DNA from: Bolinopsis microptera | Taxonomy: Eukaryota; Ctenophora; Tentaculata; Lobata; Bolinopsidae | DNA length: 64,000 nucleotides | Assembly (NCBI RefSeq): GCF_026151205.1 | Contig: NC_087074.1 | Location: 20,081,240-20,145,239, forward strand | Direction: 5' to 3' | Part shown: positions 1 through 8,770 of the stretch, piece after piece | How the letters are laid out: every line of letters starts with the position of its first letter | Position numbering within the stretch: position 1 is the stretch's first letter | Translations under genes and position numbers: made by a program | Notes under the pieces: generated by a model | Told to the model about the DNA's origin: nothing | Seen by the model: only the letters and a program-made list of their open reading frames with translations | The model's database searches: none

Positions 1-740
1 GACCCTAACACGATGTCATGTGATTGTTCGTCTAGTACCTTTAGGGATAATCACTTTAAACATGTTATTACAGGAGACCTCAGTTTAATTAAAGATGATA
101 AGTTACGAACTGTTTTATCTAAAGGACTTAATTATCGTGATCAAGCACCCCCTTCGACTGATCTAGCTTTTAAAGCTGCTAAAAAAGCGATTAATGATTA
201 TTGTAGTAAAATGTCGGAGCGATATAAAAAACCTATAGAAATGTTTGCTGAATGGAAAGCACTTATATTAGAACAAGTAAAGAGACAGTTAGAGAATTGT
301 AAACCTTTTCCTTATAATACTACTCTTTCTGATGAGAACGTGAAACACGAACTTGATATTTTGCATGATGGATATGTGTTAGTACCTACTGATAACGCTG
401 CTAATAATATTACTATTGTATGTAAGAAGTTTTACATTTCGAAGATTCATGAAGAATAAGCTTCAGATAATTTCGAGATGATTGACAGGTCAGTTGAGGA
501 CACTGTCCAAGAACATGAAAAGTTTATGTTAAAATATGGGATTAAATTATTACCTGAAAATCGTAAATTACCTATTTATATATTACCCCTAAACAGCATA
601 AATCGCCAGTGGGTTTTAGATTTATTACTTCAGGTGCTGCATGTAGCTTACAGCAACTTTCTAAATATATGGGAATTTAGCTTAAATCTTTATTACATTC
701 AGCTAAAGATAGGTCACTTTATGATAATAAATGTCGGAGT
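1..740 (+). pseudogene. Penelope-like reverse transcriptase fragment, frameshifted
   Basis: Two open stretches (13-459 and 478-750) read as consecutive parts of one protein. The first ends in a block of the type KYVLVPTDNAANN followed by IVCKKFYI. This is typical of the N-terminal part of Penelope-like reverse transcriptases and related proteins common in cnidarians and molluscs. The second begins with an HEKF/LKYGIKLLPENRKLP block. After about residue 38 it continues only in another frame, where a PKQHKSP..FRFI block and a serine-rich block can be read, with one in-frame stop. No catalytic YxDD region or GIY-YIG endonuclease is visible. It is a truncated, inactive fragment that runs off the left edge of the window. 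Family assignment rests on motif recall, without alignment. Confidence 0.5.
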
Positions 741-1447
741 TTATAGATAAAGTGGATCCTATCTATATTTGTGCCCATTGTTCTGCCCGGATAATGAACT
801 TATCCCAAATAACGAACTTATCCCAAATAACGAAGCACTATCAATTGGCTCACAAGGGAAAAGAGTTGCAACGAAGGTTAACTACATTTGAGTTTAAAAA
901 CTTCGTGTCAATAAAGAATACTCAGTTCTACAATGTCATTGGCCTGCTACCAGAAAAAGTATCAGAGAAAACTTCACCAGAAAATCTTCTTACAGAGTAT
1001 CAACAGTTTAAGGAGACTTTTCATCAAGCCACCTTAATGGTGAAAGGACAGAACTTGAAACCGAAATTGCAAAACGTGATAAAGTGCTTCTTCTCGACGG
1101 ATTATTTTAAAAAGGTTCCAAAAACTATTTCCATGCTTATTCTTCGTCTGGTAACGATTCCTGTAAGTGAAGCTGTGTGTGAATCTTTTGGTAGTGTCAT
1201 GGAGAGATATCACCAAAGATTCACACACAGTGATGTTGACGATAAGCAAGTACAGAAGGAAATGTTCCTGTATCTCGTTGGACCCCCACCCAACACTCCT
1301 GCTGGGGAATCCTTGGTGCTTAGAACTGTGTCAAAGCAAAACAACAAGCATGTTCTATCCGAGTATGCCCGTTTTTACAAATTGGGTGGAAAAGTGATCA
1401 ATAGGCTGGAGAACCAGAAATATAATTTTCCTTTCAAATTTTCTTAA
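731..1447 (+). pseudogene. hAT-like transposase C-terminal region with a zinc-finger-like N-terminus
   Basis: The open frame codes for 238 residues. Near residues 14-41 there is a CAHC...HYQLAH segment that looks like a C2H2 or BED-type finger with a short internal duplication (NLSQIT repeated). Around residues 143-160 the block IPVSEAVCESFGSVMERYHQ resembles the hAT dimerisation region, in which a proline-valine/serine motif precedes a conserved SF segment. The RNase-H-like catalytic core expected between finger and dimerisation region is missing, so this is an internal deletion derivative or a domesticated fragment. It is bracketed by two copies of the same Penelope-like segment (262-390 and 1503-1633). 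A host zinc-finger protein with a hAT tail is the main alternative. Confidence 0.42.
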
Positions 1448-1502
1448 GTGATTACAGATACTTTGATTATTGATTTCAACATTCTAGTTTTACTAATAGG
1501 TA

Positions 1503-1633
1503 TATTAGAACAAGTAAAGAGACAGTTAGAGAATTTTAAACCTTTTCCTTATAATACTACTCTTTCTGATGAGAACGTGAAACACGAACTTGATATTTTG
1601 CATGATAAATATGTGTTAGTACCTACTGAATAC
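1503..1633 (+). pseudogene. second copy of the Penelope-like segment
   Basis: This stretch repeats positions 262-390 almost base for base, encoding the block from ILEQVKRQLEN to YVLVPT, and then stops. Together with the first copy it brackets the hAT-like ORF, so either the hAT-like piece sits inside a partial duplication of the Penelope fragment or two copies integrated side by side. Confidence 0.7.
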
Positions 1634-1668
1634 TGATCCGTTTGTCTAACCTTCTATCCCTATTTTAG

Positions 1669-1945
1669 TTACTCTATTCATTATGTCAAGAGATCTGCTC
1701 AAGGCGGTCGCCTCCCTTATATTAGCAGTGCTTACACAGACGATCTGCGGGAGCTTGATGAGCTAAGGAAACGATTGAGACGAGCAGAAAGAACTATACG
1801 AGATCTGCGAGTAGAAATCGAGTATATGGCCGAACAGGCGGCTAATGCGGAGGTGAGGATGGACACGCAGCCCCCTCCGTATTATAACAGCCCCTCCTCC
1901 CCTAGTACTGAACCGAACTCGTCACCTAACCCACAGAGGGCGTGA
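1669..1945 (+). CDS. candidate terminal exon of an unrecognised coiled-coil protein
   Basis: A pyrimidine-rich tract ending TATTTTAG at 1668 is a good 3' splice site. Behind it one frame is open to a TGA at 1943-1945. The peptide has a charged helical stretch (ELDELRKRLRRAERTIRDLR) with heptad-like leucines, then an alanine/glutamate segment, then a serine/proline tail ending PNPQRA. There is no start codon, as expected for a last exon. An ATTAAA at about 2025, close to T-rich sequence, could serve polyadenylation. The design (basic coiled coil, Glu/Ala segment, Ser/Pro tail) resembles the last two exons of the gene ending at 44567, which suggests a related family. Function unknown. Confidence 0.4.
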
Positions 1946-2248
1946 GCCCCAGTCTCAAGAAGTTGTCTTCATTTGTCATTGTGCATTTCATTTTTATTTT
2001 GTATTTGGTTTTTATTATTTTTATTATATTAAAGTGTTTTATTTGTACTCATTCGTGTGAAGTGGAAATGAGGATCTAAAAAGATTAAAAGAAAGGAGAA
2101 AGACGGGGAAGAAAGGAAAGTATTATAAAGAATGGTATTGGATTTTATATAATTATCCGGCAAAGTAATAGCGTTTCCATTGGAAGGATCTATCCTCTCA
2201 CCCTCTCGTTAACTTCATCCTCGTGCAAAGGCAGGACATTATTATTAT

Positions 2249-2389
2249 AAATCTTCATCTTAGTCAGAAAAATGTTATATATGTTGTATCCTACTGAATA
2301 AAAAATTTCAGAACGGGGACCTAATTGAAGGCATTGCCGCCACTACGAATGGGTATGTAACCCTGAATATAAGATACTTTAATGAATAA
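2249..2389 (+). CDS. tandem exon copy 1 (NGDLIEGIAATTNG) with its intron end
   Basis: The acceptor ATTTCAG ends at 2311. The exon reads NGDLIEGIAATTNGYVTL and then RYFNE before a TAA at 2387-2389 that overlaps an AATAAA hexamer. A weak GTATGT donor lies inside the exon after the NG codons. The upstream 49 bases (2249-2297) are nearly identical to those before copy 2. The peptide is not recognised. The near-perfect conservation of the peptide in copy 2, despite many silent changes, argues that this is real coding sequence. Confidence 0.5.
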
Positions 2390-2391
2390 AC

Positions 2392-2652
2392 AAATCTTCA
2401 TCTTAGTCAGAAAAATGTTATCTATGTTGTATCCAACTGAGAGAAAAGAACATGTTTTCTCATGAGTAAAAAAAATTTCAGAACGGGGACATGATCGAGG
2501 GTATCGCTGCCACAACAAACGGCTACGTAACTTTAAAAGTGTACGAAAAGGAACCAGCTGCCCATGTCACTAGTGCCCCGGCTATAAAGAAAAAACGAGC
2601 ACCCCGAGTACCCGCAGCAACCACTGCACTAGCAAGGGAAAGTCCCTTGTGA
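2392..2652 (+). CDS. tandem exon copy 2 (NGDMIEGIAATTNG), longer
   Basis: The acceptor ATTTCAG ends at 2481. The exon repeats the copy-1 peptide with one Leu-to-Met change, then continues with a Lys/Arg/Ala/Pro-rich tail (KKKRAPRVPAATTALARESPL). It ends either at the TGA at 2650-2652 or at a strong GTGAGT donor starting at 2649, which is two bases into the last Leu codon. The basic KKKR cluster could be a nuclear localisation signal. Copies 1 and 2 could be alternative exons of one gene; I see no other member of that gene nearby. Confidence 0.5.
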
Positions 2653-2937
2653 GTAACTAATTGTTTTCGTTCTAAACTAGTTTTTTCATGACTTTGTAAC
2701 AAAGCACATATGTATATAATACACAAGTAATACAATTATATTGACTTTTATTCAGAATGAGTTGAATTTATTATAATTCAACTATAGTATACTTATTTCA
2801 AATAATATTCTTAAACCCGGTTATATATTTCAGGATTTCAACGCCTTTTTGGACATTGATTTTTAGTTTAACCCCGCTGCCGTATCCCGCTGCCCGAAAC
2901 AACCTTCTACAACCCTGTTGTACAACTAGGTAATTGG

Positions 2938-3552
2938 TCTCAGGCAAGAAAATGTAAAGTCTTCCTCTGACATTAAAAGTGTATTTAATAAATATGCTGA
3001 AAAGATAGCTGAAATACAAGCTGTTAATTTGAAAAATCTTGTTGTTGTATGTATGTCCGCTGCTACCCACTAAATGTATCCATTTGAATAAAAGAGTTAA
3101 CTTCAACTGTCAGAACCTCTTATTTCTCGTCATAATTTGTATGTGGCTGGTAGTAATCTTACACAACCTCATCAGCATATTCAATCAGCGCTCCAGAAAA
3201 CAGTAGAATTGTCACCCCGCAGTCTAAAAGAGTAGGGGATAGTGCGGCCGAGGATATACCTTCCAGTTCCAGACGGAAGCTGTGTCTTCAAAAAGAAGAA
3301 AGTATCAGTGTTAGCCAGGTTTGCAATTATCTTATTCACACCCAGCTTCTCCCTGTCAATTTTGGTGTAACACTGGTCCAGGGATTTCCCGGCTTTGCTG
3401 ACGAGAACGGGCTGCTAAGCCAGCACTTGTCAAGAAAGCTGACCAAGTTCATGAAACCCGACTACTTGCACCTAAATTGGAAGGGAGTTGCTAAGTTAGC
3501 AGCAGTTCTAAAGAATACTATCCTCTCAATGACATTGGGCAAGAAAATGTAA
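2938..3552 (+). pseudogene. degenerate SGNH-hydrolase-like, transposon-associated coding segment
   Basis: Two open pieces are readable. The first (about 2949-3074) ends NLKNLVVVCMSAATH. The second, open from 3157 to the TAA at 3550-3552 without a start codon, contains an Arg/Ser segment, then FGVTLVQGFPGFADENGLLS, and ends with a DYLHLNWKG block followed by a terminal helix. A hydrophobic strand followed far downstream by a D-x-x-H-L-N motif is how the last block of SGNH/GDSL hydrolases looks, and such domains accompany reverse transcriptases in many invertebrate retroelements. A neighbouring frame (3114-3233) carries another plausible stretch, which suggests a one-base shift in the AAAA run near 3228. 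Family call is tentative. Confidence 0.35.
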
Positions 3553-4086
3553 AGTCTCCCACTGACATTAAACCTTTATTTAATAATATGATCTAACGAC
3601 TACAATATTTTGGTTCCTATTTCAGTTGTCACTGAAGAGATCATGTTTTGATTGAAACATTTGTTTGACGTAACCCGTCGTTTCAATTTGTATTATATTT
3701 ATATTGCTTATTATCAATAATAGTCAGTAAGAAAATTATCTTAAAACAACAGAAAGTAGAAGTTAAATATTTCATATCTGATTATTTGTTTTCTTGGAAT
3801 TGATAATTAAATTGAAGTATTAAAATAAACTTATAACGTTGAGACATTTAATTCATTAATAAAGTTTATATCGTAGCGTATAATTTGCTGGCAGAAAGTA
3901 AGCAAAAAAAGCAAAAAAAGGAAAACTAAGCAATATTTACTACTAAGTTTCATTTCGGAAAGGACCCCCAGAAATGGAATAAAACAAATGATATTGGATT
4001 TTCAAACGGTTTATAGAATATGATGTTCAGACTTCTCACCAGGCTGAGGACGATCCGACCAAGAGCAAAACACTGATTCATCAGTC

Positions 4087-4200
4087 ATGTCTACATTTAA
4101 TTTCTCGAATTGTAACGTGTCGATCCGTGGCGACCCTCCCAGACCGAGAAGCCGGACTGGCGGGTCTGGGAGGAGAAACCGGCCAAGACTCTGTTTTCGG
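4087..4200 (+). pseudogene. block C exon, copy 1 (frame disturbed)
   Basis: The sequence starts ATGTCTACATTTAATTTC and matches the intact copy at 4876-4989. It has one extra base early on and is missing others further along, so the frame is lost before the GTACGT donor. It is either decayed or a consensus error in this copy. Confidence 0.45.
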
Positions 4201-4402
4201 TACGTTAAACTTTTGTTGTAGCAACTAACATGTAATTACTAAATACTAACTCCAGTCTTCTGTCATTTTCTAGATTTAATGTTTATATTCTACCATTGCA
4301 AGTTGAGGTGACTGGTGACCTATGCCAAGCCAGAATGTATACAAAAAACAACTCAAAGATACAAATTTTATTATTTAGGCTAATGGAATAATTAATTTCA
4401 GC

Positions 4403-4582
4403 TGTCAGAGACCGGGACACCTCATCAGGGACTGTGTTCAACCCTATCCCTCCCGCCAACCCGCCAACCGTCAAGTTAGCAGCAATTCTAAAGAATACTA
4501 TCCTCTCAATGACATTAGACGTGTATTTAATAATATGATCAAACGACTACAATATTTTGGTTCCTATTTCAGTTGTCACTGA
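4403..4582 (+). CDS. zinc-knuckle-bearing segment (C-x4-H-x4-C)
   Basis: Directly after the acceptor AATTTCAG (ending 4401) one frame is open for 60 codons. It starts CQRPGHLIRDC, which has the C-x4-H-x4-C spacing of the second half of a CCHC zinc knuckle. The first Cys-x-x would have to come from the preceding exon. The knuckle is followed by a Pro/Arg/Gln segment and a NSKEYYPLNDIRRVFNN stretch before a TGA. CCHC knuckles occur in retroelement Gag proteins and RNA-binding proteins. The second copy (from 5194) has an extra G that breaks this frame after the knuckle but opens an alternative frame in phase with the exon at 4876-4989, so the true reading is uncertain. Confidence 0.35.
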   Translation, partial: CQRPGHLIRDCVQPYPSRQPANRQVSSNSKEYYPLNDIRRVFNNMIKRLQYFGSYFSCH

Positions 4583-4875
4583 AGAGATCATGTTTTGATT
4601 GAAACATTTGTTTGACGTAACCCGTCGTTTCAATTTGTATTATATTTATATTGCTTATTATCAATAATAGTCAGTAAGAAAATTATTTTAAAACAACAGA
4701 AAATAGAAGCTAAATATTTCATATCTGATTATTTGATTTCGGAAAGGACCCCCAGAAATGGAATAAAACAAATGATATTGATTTTCAAACGGTTTATAGA
4801 ATATGATGTTCAGACTTCTCACCAGGCTGAGAGAGGACGATCCCGACCAAGAGGCAAAACACTGATTCATCAGTC

Positions 4876-4989
4876 ATGTCTACATTTAATTTCTCGAATT
4901 GTAACGTGTCGTCCGTGGCGACCCTCCCAGACCGAGAAGCCGGACTGGCGGGTCTTGGGAGGGAGAAACCGGCCAAGACTCTGTTTTCG
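4876..4989 (+). CDS. block C exon, copy 2 (38 codons, intact)
   Basis: The exon opens with ATG, encodes MSTFNFSNCNVSSVATLPD and then a Gly/Ala/Lys-rich segment ending AKTLFS, and stops at a consensus GTACGT donor in phase 0. The next acceptor in the same orientation is AATTTCAG at 5192, where a phase-0 frame continues for about 25 codons to a TAG. No family recognised. It may be a first exon, because the ATG follows stops in the same frame. Confidence 0.4.
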
Positions 4990-5644
4990 GTACGTTAAAC
5001 TTTTTGTTGTAGCAACTAACATGTAATTACTAAATACTAAACTCCAGTCTTCTGTCATTTCTAGATTTAAAGTTTATATTCTACCATTGCAAGTTGAGGT
5101 GACTGTGACCTATGCCAAGCCAGAAATGTATACAAAAAACAACTCAAAGATACAAATTTTATTATTTAGGCTAATGGAATAATTAATTTCAGCTGTCAGA
5201 GACCGGGACACCTCATCAGGGGACTGTGTTCAACCCTATCCCTCCCGCCAACCCGCCAACCGTCAGTTAGCAGCAATTCTAAAGAAATGGAATTGATAAT
5301 TAAATTGAAGTATTAAAATAAACTTATAACGTTGAGACATTTAATTCATTAATAAAGTTTATATCGTAGCGTATAATTTGCTGGCAGAAAGTAAGGAAAA
5401 AAGCAAAAAAAGGAAAACTAAGCAATATTTACTACTAAGTTTCATTTCGGAAAGGACCCCCAGAAATGGAATAAAACAAATGATATTGGATTTTCAAACA
5501 GTTTATAGAATATGATGTTCAGACTCCTTACCAGGCTGAGGACGATCCGACCAAGAGCAAAATAAAATTAAAGCTAAAGTTTTCGGGGAGTGGAATTTCG
5601 TACCCGCCTAAAGTAACGGTAAGTCATTATTAAATTTTCACCTA

Positions 5645-5752
5645 ATGCAGCAGGTGACGTCACGTGATGCAGCAGGTGACGTCACGTGATGCAGCAGGTG
5701 ACGTCACGTGATGCAGCAGGTGACGTCACGTGACGGCAGGTGACGTCACGTG
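5645..5752. promoter_or_regulatory. five-fold tandem array of CRE (TGACGTCA) overlapping E-box (CACGTG)
   Basis: A unit GATGCAGCAGGTGACGTCAC plus GT is repeated with a 22, 22, 22 and 20-base period. Each unit carries a full palindromic CRE, TGACGTCA (starts 5655, 5677, 5699, 5721, 5741), overlapping a CACGTG E-box. The period is close to two helical turns, so the sites face the same side of DNA. Bases outside the motifs are also repeated, so it is formally a minisatellite, but one made of two overlapping bZIP/bHLH sites. No adjacent start site can be assigned. Confidence 0.7.
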
Positions 5753-5832
5753 ACACCGTGACTTCTCCAACTAATCAATCGTGTTAAAGTCTACTAATTA
5801 GTTCCTTTAAAAGCACTCAATTGTCTTCACAG

Positions 5833-6007
5833 AACAAATCAAAATCCCTCCTGGCCCTTCCAAATATGTGGTGCCAGGGAGCACGGTAATTACAGATATG
5901 TGGACGGTTATTCTTCAGGATTACGGATACATACTCTTTGCTGTTATGTAAATCATTCAAATTGGCAACACCCGTTTGTCGACCCGAGGACTGGCACGAA
6001 CTCGTGA
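5833..6007 (+). pseudogene. Merlin-like (IS1016/ISXO2-type) transposase remnant
   Basis: After an acceptor-like TCTTCACAG at 5832 the frame reads PPGPSKYVVPGSTVITDMW. This matches the Merlin/ISXO2-like DDE domain around the second catalytic aspartate (a PG-S-T-I-I-T/S-D-x-W pattern). Further on, in another frame (about 5954-5992), HPFVDPRTGTNS matches the block that normally precedes the final catalytic glutamate (FVDP-x-TG-x-x-T/S-Q). The linking residues are short and the frame changes, so only a fragment remains. Merlin elements are known from flatworms, hydra and other invertebrates. Confidence 0.5.
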
Positions 6008-6243
6008 TCAACAAATTGGCCTTATCATTAATAGTCATAAAGAAAATTATCTCAAAAGTCAAAACAGCTAAACCTACATTGATAAAACTGTCGGACGAAA
6101 ATGGAAAAGTCAGCACTCCGGCAGCAGTAGCAGAAAAATTAATGATCACTTCTCAAACATCCCTCCTTCTGGTGGGACCTAGGGGACACTTCGCAGCCCT
6201 TCTCCAAACAGTATCTCTACATCAATATACACACGATATCTAA
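6008..6243 (+). other. open stretch resembling a LINE linker region
   Basis: The frame includes KVKTAKPTLIKLSDENGKVS and TPAAVAEKLM, reminiscent of the segment between endonuclease and reverse transcriptase in several LINE clades (L-x-D-E-N-G-K-x then an E/A-rich helix). It ends at a TAA after YTHDI. No catalytic motif is present, so this is only a similarity of pattern. Confidence 0.2.
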
Positions 6244-6422
6244 TCTTGTGTGAGTTTTTGACTTTGAATAGATAATACTTACTATACCTTTGTGTCACTG
6301 TTTAGGCCGGCTCTCTCACTTTTTCAACCTTTCTTGATTGATTGAAATTCAGCACAGACAGGATGATATTAGGCAAACTTAGGATTGTTATATTTTACTA
6401 ACGTCTCCCCACTTTAGCAAAT

Positions 6423-6853
6423 ATGCATTCTCGATCCAGATCTCGTACTACCAGATCAAGATCACCCAGACCCAGAAGAACCCGCTCCCCCTCACCCAAT
6501 GGATCTCGGCATCGCAGCAGGTCACCCGGCGCGACCCGAGACAAAGAATGGACTGAGGCAGGCAGAAGCCGGAAACACCGGCCGGCAAAAGATACAGGAA
6601 AGTCAAATGATAGGTTATCGGTTGCAGGATCCAGCAAGGATAGGAGGGCAAGTAGGGTGATCAGGGTTTCCGCTGGTCACGTTAATGTGATCAGAGGAAC
6701 AGGCGGGAACTTGGTAATATATTTTTGAGTAAACATTGGTTGGTACTTCGGGCGGGTCCCCAACAAAAAAGTTTTGACTTAATATTTCAACTATTCCAGA
6801 ACTCAAAAACATTGACGAAAGAATCAGATAAACGGAAAGTAAAGTTGACTTGA
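6423..6853 (+). CDS. two-exon arginine/serine-rich small protein
   Basis: A textbook acceptor, TACTAAC branch site plus pyrimidines and TTTAG, ends at 6417, and ATG follows at 6423. Exon 1 (6423-6713) encodes 97 codons beginning MHSRSRSRTTRSRSPRPRRT, an RS-repeat domain typical of splicing-associated proteins, then a less biased segment ending RGTGGNL. A GTAATA donor is followed by an 86-base intron and acceptor TTCCAG at 6799. Exon 2 (6800-6853) continues in phase 0 with a lysine-rich NSKTLTKESDKRKVKLT and stop, giving a predicted 114 residues. No RNA-recognition motif is visible. It could be an RS-only regulator or one exon pair of a larger gene. Confidence 0.5.
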
Positions 6854-7021
6854 ATTTTGAAGATGTAAAAACGGCCTTAGGGAATTTTTCAATTATTTTT
6901 CAATTTAACCCTATTTCTCGTTGCATTTTTACTCATATGTTTATTGGTTGTATCCATAAAATTATGTAAGTGTTGCCTTAGAGATGAACGTTATCTCGAC
7001 TTCGATTATGTATGCTAATTT

Positions 7022-7339
7022 TTACGGATATTGATTTTCCTTCGAGAACAATGTATTATGTATTTTTATAATAACTATTATTAGACTAATTTTATTATTA
7101 CATATTGTAATATCAAGTGCTCCGTCCGAGGCAGGGAGTGCAAACGTGTAGCCATTCTCACAAAACTTAGTGATGTTGTAAGCCTCATCAAACACTATAA
7201 AAGAGTTGTTAATCAGGGACTTGAACCTGTGTTGTAGGTTCCTATCTGTTAGATAATTGTAAGGGAGGAGCACTACATCAGCGCTCTGCGCTAAGAACTG
7301 CGCGGAGTAGTACGGACACGTCTTATTACATATTGACAA
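7022..7339 (-). pseudogene. RTEL1-like Fe-S helicase exon (DEAY instead of DEAH)
   Basis: On the minus strand the frame gives NKTCPYYSAQ, then LAQSADVVLLPYNYLTD, a charged segment, and NSFIVFDEAYNITKFCENG. This order is that of the XPD/FANCJ/RTEL1 family: a CPYY cysteine that is the last ligand of the 4Fe-4S cluster, the A-D-x-x-x-x-P-Y-N-Y-L motif, and the Walker B/DEAH box. The final phrase (FALPASDGALDI) fits RTEL1 best. The DEAH histidine is replaced by tyrosine, which would be expected to impair ATP-coupled activity. Only one exon (about 7110-7335) is present, flanked by direct repeats. Neighbouring RTEL1 exons are not visible, so it is probably a stray or decayed exon copy. An unusual functional paralogue cannot be excluded. 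Confidence 0.7.
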
Positions 7340-7407
7340 AGGGAGAACAATGTATTATGTATTTTTATAATATCTATTATTAGACTAATTTTATTATTAC
7401 AAATTGT
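7039..7407. repeat. direct repeats flanking the helicase exon
   Basis: About 58 bases starting GAGAACAATGTATTATG occur at about 7042-7100 and again at about 7342-7400 in the same orientation with very few differences. They sit immediately on both sides of the RTEL1-like exon. They look like intron sequence duplicated with the exon, or long insertion-generated repeats. Confidence 0.8.
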
Positions 7408-7680
7408 TTGGACATCTCAGAACAATATAGAGGATAATTTGGCCTGCTCTAAAACAGAGCCACAGTGACGTCATAATATATAACGGCCGCTACAAGGTTA
7501 TGAGAATGATTATTAGTAGTAAACTAGTAATTATTGCTTAATCACTCTCCGTTATTTTAAAATAGGTAGTTCTTAAGTTCGCTAGCATTTGGTTAGCTCT
7601 GTCATCTTCTTTTATTAACAAGTAGTTTTATATTATTTCATATTATAATCGATCACCCTCAAATAGCCAACAGTATTGAG

Positions 7681-8770
7681 ATGACAAGTACAGAAAGCAA
7701 CGTTGTTATAAAACCGATTGAAATAACTAAGCTTAAGGTAGAGGTGAAAACCTCATCAAGGAAGAGGATCTAAGCACCGTAGAATCATTAACTATTAAAG
7801 AAAACGAAGGATATCCCTCGATTATTGTGGTAAGTTTGATTGATGGTATATTGTATTATTTACTCTTATTTGCTCTCGATCATCTTAATTGAATGCAATT
7901 TCTTCAAGGTTTTTTATAAACAATTGCATTCGTATTGGTCTGATATATGAATTATAAGTTGTACTCTCTAACAGGACTTAAAGACTGTTAGCGATTTATT
8001 ATGGAACAACGAGGAGCCGGCTGCAGACACGGGGATTCTATTTTCCAATATAGTTTAATATTTCCATTATTATTATCTAACTTTTAAAACAATCTCGAAA
8101 TAGTAAATATGATATATGAATTATAAGTTTACTCTTTAACAGGGGCTCCAAACCATATCAGACATGCTATGGGCCGACGGGGAAGAACCCGTGCCCGATT
8201 CCCGGCAACCGGTAATTCTATTCTCGCTGTAATCCACTCGATAATATATATAACAAAGGGCAGACAAGTCAAGGATAGATATCAGTATTAGATTAATCCT
8301 GATCCAGCTTAGAAGAAAGGGATGTAACCGGATACTAATTATCTTATCAGAAGCTGGGGAAATGCTTGGAATTCCACTTTCAAAACTTATTCTCGAGGTA
8401 TAAAGTTCCTCCCAAAATGTCTATACCAAAGAAATATCAAGCAAAGTTTCAAGAGATGATATTACAGCTAATTTCAAGACCGATAACTATCTTGAAAATC
8501 CAGCCAACATGTACGCTAGCTATGGAAATTGGAAAACTACCGGGGACTACTCACTACATACAGCTGAAGCATCGTTCAAACCGAATATGGAGAGCCAATC
8601 CAGGAATATTATATCAACTAAAAGCGATTTGGAAAGAAAGATGTACTTTGTGTCGATATCAAAAAATAGATTTTAAAAACAACAGTAGGATCATTAGTGT
8701 GGAACATGGAGCTTTTTCAAGTTTTTCAATTAACTCAATAAATTTAGTAAAAAGCTGTAATCGATTTTGA
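7681..8770 (+). CDS. hypothetical multi-exon gene with a duplicated middle exon
   Basis: Exon 1 (7681-7829) starts ATG, encodes MTSTESNVVIKPIEITKLKV, and after one apparent missing base continues ENLIKEEDLSTVESLTIK to a GTAAGT donor in phase 0. Two tandem middle exons follow (7975-8033 and 8143-8211), both read in phase 0. The last exon (from acceptor TTATCAG at 8350) continues in phase 0 through a Lys/Arg/Phe-rich frame to a TGA at 8768-8770. The phases of all junctions agree, supporting the model despite the frameshift in exon 1, which may be a consensus error. The last exon also has a second long open frame, so its true reading is less certain. No family recognised. Confidence 0.4.
7941..8033 (+). 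CDS. middle exon copy 1 (DLKTVSDLLW) with intron end
   Basis: The acceptor TCTAACAG ends at 7974. The peptide is DLKTVSDLLWNNEEPAAD. The position matching the donor of copy 2 reads GGGATTC instead of GGTAATTC, so this copy appears to have lost its 5' splice site. Confidence 0.45.
8110..8211 (+). CDS. middle exon copy 2 (GLQTISDMLW) with intron end
   Basis: The acceptor TTTAACAG ends at 8142 and a GTAATT donor follows at 8212. The peptide GLQTISDMLWADGEEPVPD aligns with copy 1. Matching residues mostly use different codons, while the 33-base intron end upstream is almost unchanged. Confidence 0.5.

Larger units (their letters stand above)
3510..5565 (+). repeat. tandem segmental duplication with three partial copies
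   Basis: Three blocks recur. Block A (about 3510-3795) is repeated at about 4486-4735. Block B (about 3797-3965) is repeated at about 5288-5445. Block C (about 3953-4470, starting TTTCGGAAAGGACCCCCAG) is repeated at about 4736-5275 and in part at about 5446-5561. The block order differs between units, so the array arose by more than one unequal exchange. Copies differ mostly by single-base gains or losses in short homopolymers. The blocks include two candidate exons, listed separately. Confidence 0.85.
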
